From Spirochaetales bacterium (GTDB taxonomy: Bacteria; Spirochaetota; Spirochaetia; DSM-27196; SLST01): 18,986 nucleotides of DNA. This document shows positions 14,817 to 18,986 of the stretch, one piece after another (position 1 is the stretch's first letter; every line of letters starts with the position of its first letter). A program made the translations under genes and the position numbers. The notes under the pieces are model-generated. The model was not told the DNA's origin, did not search any database, and worked only from the letters and a program-made list of their open reading frames with translations. Location of the stretch: positions 1-18,986 of the forward strand of contig SLST01000504.1 of NCBI GenBank assembly GCA_007130265.1. Direction: 5' to 3'.

Positions 14817-15351
14817 TGCGATGGTACTGTCTGCCTATCTCGATGGTGAGGCGCCCGAGCGCTTCGTTCCGGAGATCGAGACGGCAATCGAGCGTGATCC
14901 GGATGTGCGCGCGACGTATGAGAGGCTCCTTGCGCTGCGATCGCGGCTCGATGTGGATCTTCCCTTTGACGTTGCCGAGAGTTCTCGAAGAAGCTGGAAC
15001 GCCTTGATGCGCGAGGCGCCTGGGCCGAAGCATGGCATCTGGCGCCGACGAGTCGCGGTGCCGCTTCCGTTGCTCGCCGCCGCCGCCGCGGTGGTCGTGG
15101 TACTCATCGGCGCCCTGCTGTGGTCAGCGCTCCCGCAGCCCGAAGGCCCGACCCCGCAGTTCGCTCGCGGAAGCGACATCGACCTCACCTTCAGGGTGGA
15201 CGGGACGGATATGGAGCGGGTCTTGCAATGGCTCGTGGACAAGAATATGCTGGGAGAGGTCAATATCCAGCTGCCTGAGCAACGATTCCAGATCGTCGGG
15301 GAACCGGTCTTCGTGAGACCGGCTCAGTACGAGGGGGGACAGTTGAGATGA
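14806..15351 (+). CDS. Putative membrane-anchored anti-sigma factor
   Basis: This 181-residue protein has a short acidic cytoplasmic domain. LSAYLDGEAPERFVPEIE, followed by DPDVRATYERL, resembles the start of anti-sigma factors of the RseA/zf-HC2 type. One membrane helix (about 87-109) is followed by an extracytoplasmic tail of about 70 residues. The Cys/His residues of the zinc-binding anti-sigma motif are missing, so any sigma binding must be zinc-independent. The assignment rests on architecture and on overlap with the sigma gene. The ATG at 14806 has AGGAGG (14791-14796) upstream. Its stop overlaps the next start (ATGA at 15348), implying translational coupling. Confidence 0.75.
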   Translation: MRPDAMVLSAYLDGEAPERFVPEIETAIERDPDVRATYERLLALRSRLDVDLPFDVAESSRRSWNALMREAPGPKHGIWRRRVAVPLPLLAAAAAVVVVLIGALLWSALPQPEGPTPQFARGSDIDLTFRVDGTDMERVLQWLVDKNMLGEVNIQLPEQRFQIVGEPVFVRPAQYEGGQLR

Positions 15352-15848
15352 GGCGGAACCGCACGGCTATCGTCGCCTGCCTCGTTCTCGCAATGGGCAC
15401 CTCGCGGCTCGCCGCGGTGGAGCTCGACGATATCCTGCGTGCGCTGCTTGACCAGGCGCTGACCGTGAGCATCACTGCGCGGGTCGTGGAGAGCGGGCGG
15501 GTGACCGTTCAGAGCTACGATCTGACGAGGGTGACGATATCGGGTCGAGCCGTTCGACTCCGCCTCGAGGGCGGGAACCTGATCATCGTCGCCGAGTTCA
15601 CCCCGTACGAGGCTGATGACGGGATCCTGCTTGTGGCCGAAGGGCAGATTCTCCTGCGAACACCCGATGACGAAGAGGTGAAGTACATGACGTCGCTTCG
15701 CAGCATTCCCCTCGCGATTGGAGAGCGTGTCGTGTTCTACCCCCTCGGCCGTGCGACGTTCGACCTTGACGCGGACAACGACCATAGCGATCGTCTCAAC
15801 ATTGAGCTTGAGGTCGAAGTGACACCATATCAGCCTGCCCCGGGATAG
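15348..15848 (+). CDS. Secreted protein of unknown function in the sigma factor operon
   Basis: This 166-residue protein has a signal peptide (basic RRNR, hydrophobic core to about residue 18, likely cleavage after LAA near residue 23) and no lipobox. The mature part is rich in short beta-like segments (SGRAVRLRLEGGNLIIVAEF, DGILLVAEGQILLR, ERVVFYPLG, LNIELEVEV) and has no motif I recognise. The ATG overlaps the stop of the anti-sigma gene, so it is coupled to that gene and probably works in the periplasm as part of the same response. It could take part in sensing or be a target of the sigma factor. Confidence 0.75.
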   Translation: MRRNRTAIVACLVLAMGTSRLAAVELDDILRALLDQALTVSITARVVESGRVTVQSYDLTRVTISGRAVRLRLEGGNLIIVAEFTPYEADDGILLVAEGQILLRTPDDEEVKYMTSLRSIPLAIGERVVFYPLGRATFDLDADNDHSDRLNIELEVEVTPYQPAPG

Positions 15849-15857
15849 CCGCAAAGC

Positions 15858-17471
15858 ATGTCCGTTCCCTCCAGTATTCGGTCTCTGATACCCCTCTTTC
15901 TTGTGGTCGTTGCGCTTGCCGGACTCGTCGTGCTCGTGGTTCGGGCGAGCCGAGACCCGGTGATCGACGCTCTCGAACCGACCGTCGCGTCTCCAGGCGA
16001 GGAAGTGACGGTCTTCGGGCGACACTTCGGCGAGAAGCCTGGATCGGTGGTGCTCGCGGGACAGACGGTTCCGACGTCCGCGATACTGTCCTGGAGCAGC
16101 GACGTGATCCGCTTCAACGCGCCAAGGAACGTTACCTCCGGACTGCTCTACGTCGTGTCCGACCGTGGTCGTAGCGAAGGCCGGCTCGTACAGGTTCGCG
16201 AGGCGATTCCCCGCACCGCCTTCACCGGAGACGGACCCGGTGTACCGGTCATCACCGCAATCGACGCCTCTGAGCTCGAGATCGGCGGTCTGGTCACGCT
16301 CAGCGGCGTCAACTTCGGTCGCATCCGTCGCGGCTCGCATGTGGTGTTTCCCACGCCGTCCGGGCTCTCGTGCGAACCGTGCGAGCGAGAGATCAGTTAC
16401 GCGTTCTGGAGCGACTCACGGATCGTTGCGCGGGTTCCCGAAGGGACCGTCTCCGGGTTTCTTTCGGTAGTCACTCCGTGGGGTACCAGCAATCCGCTGC
16501 GAGTAAGCGTCGCCCGAACCGCCGGAACGGTTGTCGCTGAGCGGCCGCTCGAGATCGCACTCCACTACGCAGCCCGCGTAGCGGATGTGCAGTTGCGTGC
16601 CTCCTCAGACCCCGCTCCACCCGGCGCGAGGGACATAGCCGTACGGCTGCCGCACGTACCGGTTTCGCCGGCACAGCGCGATGTTCGCTACCTTGGTGAG
16701 CTTGCCGTGCCACTGCGCTTCGAACGCGTTGAGGCGGATTTCGAGCAGGAGATCGCGCGCACCGTCATCCTTCGGCGATATGCCGTTCGGGCGGAAGTCG
16801 ACGCTGCGCGCGTACCGTCCGCCTTCGAGACCGAGACCGGGTTCTTCGCGTATTACACGAAACCGCTCCCGAAGCTCCCTGTGATGGATGCGGGGATCCA
16901 GGAGATCGCTGCCCGACTTCGCACAAACCGGACGAACCCGTATCGGATCGCAGAGGCTGCCTACGCGTATACGGTTGACAATCTTGCCTTTGCCCTCGGA
17001 CTGTCGGATCGATCGCCGCTCGCGGGGCTCGCTTCCGGGTACGGTGACAGTTACACGTACGCGCTGCTCTTCGCCACGCTCGCGCGGGCGGCTCGAGTCC
17101 CTGCCCGTCCGGTAGGAGGCGTGCTCGTGACCGACGACGGACACGCATACCCGCACTTTTGGGCCGAGTTCTTCCTTTCCGGGCTCGGCTGGGTGCCCGT
17201 CGATCCGGCGCTCGGAGACGGAGCGTTTCCGGCCCTCTTCCCGATACCCGGGGACCCACGCGCCTACTACTTCGGCAATCTCGACAACCGTCGCGTTGCC
17301 TTTCTCTACGGGTACGATACCCGTCAGCGAAGCCTCCTCGACGGCGTCGAGATCGCCCCCGAGGATATCTACACGATCCAGCTATCGTACGCGGAAGGCG
17401 GTTCCGGCATCGAGTCTTTCCGGCTCGGCTGGTCGGTACCACGCGTGATCGGGATGTCCGGGCTGGATTGA
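15858..17471 (+). CDS. Membrane-anchored TIG/IPT-repeat protein with transglutaminase-like domain
   Basis: This 537-residue protein has an N-terminal hydrophobic anchor (about 10-30) and two IPT/TIG Ig-like domains at about residues 34-113 (PVIDALEPTVASPGEEVTVFGRHFG) and 128-220 (PVITAIDASELEIGGLVTLSGVNFG). A region of unclear fold follows, then a transglutaminase-like domain at about 360-470. That domain keeps LARAARVPARPVGG, the His at 433 (HFWAEFF) and the Asp at 449 (GWVPVDPA). At the nucleophile position the expected Cys is Ser398 (GDSYTYALLF in place of GDC). It may thus be catalytically dead or altered. It lies 9 nt after the secreted protein gene and is probably extracytoplasmic, in the same operon as the sigma/anti-sigma pair. 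Confidence 0.85.
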   Translation: MSVPSSIRSLIPLFLVVVALAGLVVLVVRASRDPVIDALEPTVASPGEEVTVFGRHFGEKPGSVVLAGQTVPTSAILSWSSDVIRFNAPRNVTSGLLYVVSDRGRSEGRLVQVREAIPRTAFTGDGPGVPVITAIDASELEIGGLVTLSGVNFGRIRRGSHVVFPTPSGLSCEPCEREISYAFWSDSRIVARVPEGTVSGFLSVVTPWGTSNPLRVSVARTAGTVVAERPLEIALHYAARVADVQLRASSDPAPPGARDIAVRLPHVPVSPAQRDVRYLGELAVPLRFERVEADFEQEIARTVILRRYAVRAEVDAARVPSAFETETGFFAYYTKPLPKLPVMDAGIQEIAARLRTNRTNPYRIAEAAYAYTVDNLAFALGLSDRSPLAGLASGYGDSYTYALLFATLARAARVPARPVGGVLVTDDGHAYPHFWAEFFLSGLGWVPVDPALGDGAFPALFPIPGDPRAYYFGNLDNRRVAFLYGYDTRQRSLLDGVEIAPEDIYTIQLSYAEGGSGIESFRLGWSVPRVIGMSGLD

Positions 17472-17496
17472 CAGCGGCACCTGCATCTCCTATGCT
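17468..17496 (+). promoter_or_regulatory. glyA promoter overlapping the stop of the upstream gene
   Basis: TTGACA (17468-17473) is a perfect -35 box, followed by 17 bp and TATGCT (17491-17496). The TGA of the upstream gene (17469-17471) lies inside the -35 box. The expected start near 17503 gives a leader of about 14 nt containing AAAGGAGA (17506-17513) before the ATG at 17517. Confidence 0.75.
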
Positions 17497-17516
17497 CGAA
17501 CCTCGAAAGGAGAGAT

Positions 17517-18812
17517 ATGCCCGACCTGAAACGTACCGATCCAGAGATCTTCCGGATTCAGCAGGATGAGGAGAAGCGACAGCGCACACAGCTCGAGTTG
17601 ATCGCGAGCGAGAACTTCGCCAGTCGCGCTGTGCTCGAAGCTGCCGGATCCGTGCTTACGAACAAGTATGCTGAGGGCTATCCCGGCCACCGGTACTACG
17701 GCGGCTGTGAAATCGTTGATAGAGCCGAGAATCTCGCGCGGCAGCGGGCGAACGAGCTGTTCGGCAGTGAACATGCGAACGTGCAGCCGCACTCGGGCAG
17801 CAACGCCAACATGGCCGTCTACATGACCGTGCTCAAACCGGGCGAGACGATTCTGGGAATGGACCTCTCTCACGGCGGCCACCTCACGCACGGGAGTCCG
17901 GTGAACTTTTCGGGTCAGCTGTACCGATTCCGACATTACGGGGTTGATCGCGAGAGCGAGGTGATCGACTACGATGAGGTGGCGCGACTCGCGCGGCAGG
18001 AGAAGCCGCGACTCATCGTCGCCGGCGCCTCCGCGTACTCCCGAACTATCGATTTCGCGCGGTTTCGTGAGATAGCCGACGAAGTGGGCGCCTTTCTCAT
18101 GGTCGACATGGCGCATATTGCCGGACTCGTTGCCGTTGGCGCTCATCCGTCGCCTGTTCCCTACGCACACTTTGTCTCCACTACGACCCACAAGACGCTT
18201 CGCGGCCCACGCGGCGGGATGATACTCATCGGCAAGGACGGTGAAAACTCGCTCGGTCTCAAAGCCGCGAAATCGGGGCGAACGAAGAACTGGAGCGAGC
18301 TACTCGACTCCGCGGTGATGCCTGGAGTGCAGGGCGGGCCGCTGATGCACATCATCGCGGCCAAGGCAGTCGCTCTGCGCGAGGCGCTGTTGCCCGAGTT
18401 TGGCGACTACCAGCGCCGCATCATCGCGAACGCGCGTGTGCTCGCCTCGAATCTTGTCTCCGGCGGGGCGCGATTGGTCTCCGGCGGCACCGACAACCAT
18501 CTCATGCTGGTCGACCTCACGCCGCTCGGCCTGACCGGAAAACACGCAGAGACCCTGCTTGGCGACGCGGGCATCACGGTCAACAAGAACGCAATCCCGT
18601 TTGATACCAGGAGTCCACTCGTGACCTCCGGCATTCGGCTCGGCACCCCGGCGGCAACGACACGGGGCATGGGGGAACCGGAGATGGAACAGATCGCCGG
18701 TCTCATCCTTGAAGTTTTGAACTCGAAAGGCCGACAAGAGATAGTAGAGTCGGTCAGATCTCGCGTCGTCGAGATGTGCGCCGGGTTCCCTCTGGTCGAC
18801 GGTCCGGAGTAG
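17517..18812 (+). CDS. glyA: Serine hydroxymethyltransferase
   Basis: PLP-dependent cytoplasmic enzyme that interconverts serine and glycine with transfer of a one-carbon unit to tetrahydrofolate. The 431-residue protein has the family motifs ELIASENFAS, TNKYAEGYPGHRYYGGCE, NVQPHSGSNAN, GMDLSHGGHLTHG, VDMAHIAGLVA and TTTHKTLRGPRGG with the PLP-binding Lys226. It also has VMPGVQGGPLMHIIAAKAVAL and GIRLGTPAATTRG. Relative to the common form there is a short extra segment before VMPG (SLGLKAAKSGRTKNWSELL). The ATG at 17517 has a near-perfect AAAGGAGA site 3 nt upstream and its own promoter. It is complete in the window. Confidence 0.97.
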   Translation: MPDLKRTDPEIFRIQQDEEKRQRTQLELIASENFASRAVLEAAGSVLTNKYAEGYPGHRYYGGCEIVDRAENLARQRANELFGSEHANVQPHSGSNANMAVYMTVLKPGETILGMDLSHGGHLTHGSPVNFSGQLYRFRHYGVDRESEVIDYDEVARLARQEKPRLIVAGASAYSRTIDFARFREIADEVGAFLMVDMAHIAGLVAVGAHPSPVPYAHFVSTTTHKTLRGPRGGMILIGKDGENSLGLKAAKSGRTKNWSELLDSAVMPGVQGGPLMHIIAAKAVALREALLPEFGDYQRRIIANARVLASNLVSGGARLVSGGTDNHLMLVDLTPLGLTGKHAETLLGDAGITVNKNAIPFDTRSPLVTSGIRLGTPAATTRGMGEPEMEQIAGLILEVLNSKGRQEIVESVRSRVVEMCAGFPLVDGPE

Positions 18813-18896
18813 GACCCTGAAATCCGCACTACTGTCGTTCGAAGCGGCGGTTCCGGCTGCCGCCGGCGCGGCCGGATTGGGGGAGTCTTGGTCGGA

Positions 18897-18926
18897 TTGA
18901 CAAACGAAAAAGCCGACTCGTATACT
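18897..18926 (+). promoter_or_regulatory. Strong sigma70-type promoter for the gene leaving the window
   Basis: TTGACA (18897-18902), an 18-bp spacer with an A-rich start, and TATACT (18921-18926). This is the closest match to consensus in the window. The expected start is near 18933. The gap after glyA (18813-18935) otherwise shows only a weak GC-rich inverted repeat (GGCGG at 18846-18850 with CCGCC at 18860-18864) and no T-run. Confidence 0.75.
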
Positions 18927-18935
18927 GGCTCGGAA

Positions 18936-18962
18936 ATGTCCGTCAATCGGGATAGCGCATGA
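18936..18962 (+). other. Possible eight-codon leader ORF
   Basis: ATG at 18936 opens MSVNRDSA and stops at TGA 18960-18962, overlapping the ATG at 18959 of the next frame as ATGA. It begins about 3 nt after the expected start of transcription. It could be a leader peptide coupled to the next gene, or chance. Confidence 0.25.
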
Positions 18963-18986
18963 GTGCTCCGCTCCAGCTCTCAATCG
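18959..18986 (+). CDS. Start of a gene running off the right edge (partial)
   Basis: ATG at 18959 opens MSAPLQLSI and continues to the window end. A strong promoter ends 32 bp upstream. The ribosome binding site is weak (CGGGATA). Too little is visible to identify it, and a start beyond the window cannot be excluded. Confidence 0.4.

Noticed and set aside
15324..16340. 338-residue minus-strand open frame
   Set aside because: Antisense to the secreted protein and TIG/transglutaminase-like genes, with no recognisable motif; the plus-strand reading has signal peptides and domains.
18845..18865. Inverted repeat after glyA as an intrinsic terminator
   Set aside because: The stem is only 5-6 bp with a 9-nt loop in very GC-rich sequence, and there is no T-run.
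1..18986. tRNA, rRNA, insertion sequence and attachment site signals
   Set aside because: I looked in the gene gaps and saw no cloverleaf, transposase frame, long terminal inverted repeat or direct repeat flanking a gene block.

Overview
The window is a GC-rich bacterial chromosome segment with mostly plus-strand, tightly packed genes. The best guess for its source is a free-living, high-GC spirochaete. The clues are two secreted OmpA-type proteins built from FlgD-like Ig repeats, both with an identical GGRAEA motif right after the predicted signal cleavage site, plus a TIG/transglutaminase-like protein in an ECF sigma operon. This assignment is inference; there is no rRNA or other phylogenetic marker gene here beyond glyA, cysS and murB. 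I see no mobile element, tRNA, rRNA or CRISPR array.

Layout. Positions 1-1266 hold the tail of an upstream gene and a CapA-family (PGA_cap) protein. A RadC-family gene follows on the minus strand (1271-1930), tail to tail with capA. Divergent from it is a three-gene unit (2013-7894): a small HMA-fold-like protein lacking CxxC, coupled by an ATGA overlap to the first OmpA/FlgD-repeat protein, then its tandem paralogue. A GC-rich hairpin at 7914-7944 ends this unit. A strong sigma70-type promoter (TTGACG-N17-TATTCT) then drives an Ala-rich protein, followed by a TauE/SafE (TSUP) permease and a DJ-1/PfpI-family protein.

Positions 10003-11855 hold two divergent unrecognised genes: a minus-strand four-helix membrane protein and a plus-strand secreted, probably beta-rich protein. 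murB (minus) and cysS (plus) are divergent around 12800. An ECF sigma factor, a putative membrane-anchored anti-sigma factor, a secreted protein and a TIG-TIG-transglutaminase-like protein form an overlapping unit (14292-17471). glyA (17517-18812) has its own near-consensus promoter embedded in the end of the previous gene. Another strong promoter (TTGACA-N18-TATACT) precedes a gene that runs off the right edge.

Functionally, much of the window concerns the cell envelope: peptidoglycan precursor synthesis (murB), periplasmic repeat proteins with divergent OmpA-like domains, and a sigma/anti-sigma module co-transcribed with secreted proteins. The points most worth following up are: the twin seven-repeat proteins with non-canonical OmpA domains; the transglutaminase-like domain with Ser where the catalytic Cys should be; a cUUCGg hairpin between the Shine-Dalgarno and start codon of cysS; and two promoters placed so that the transcripts would be leaderless.
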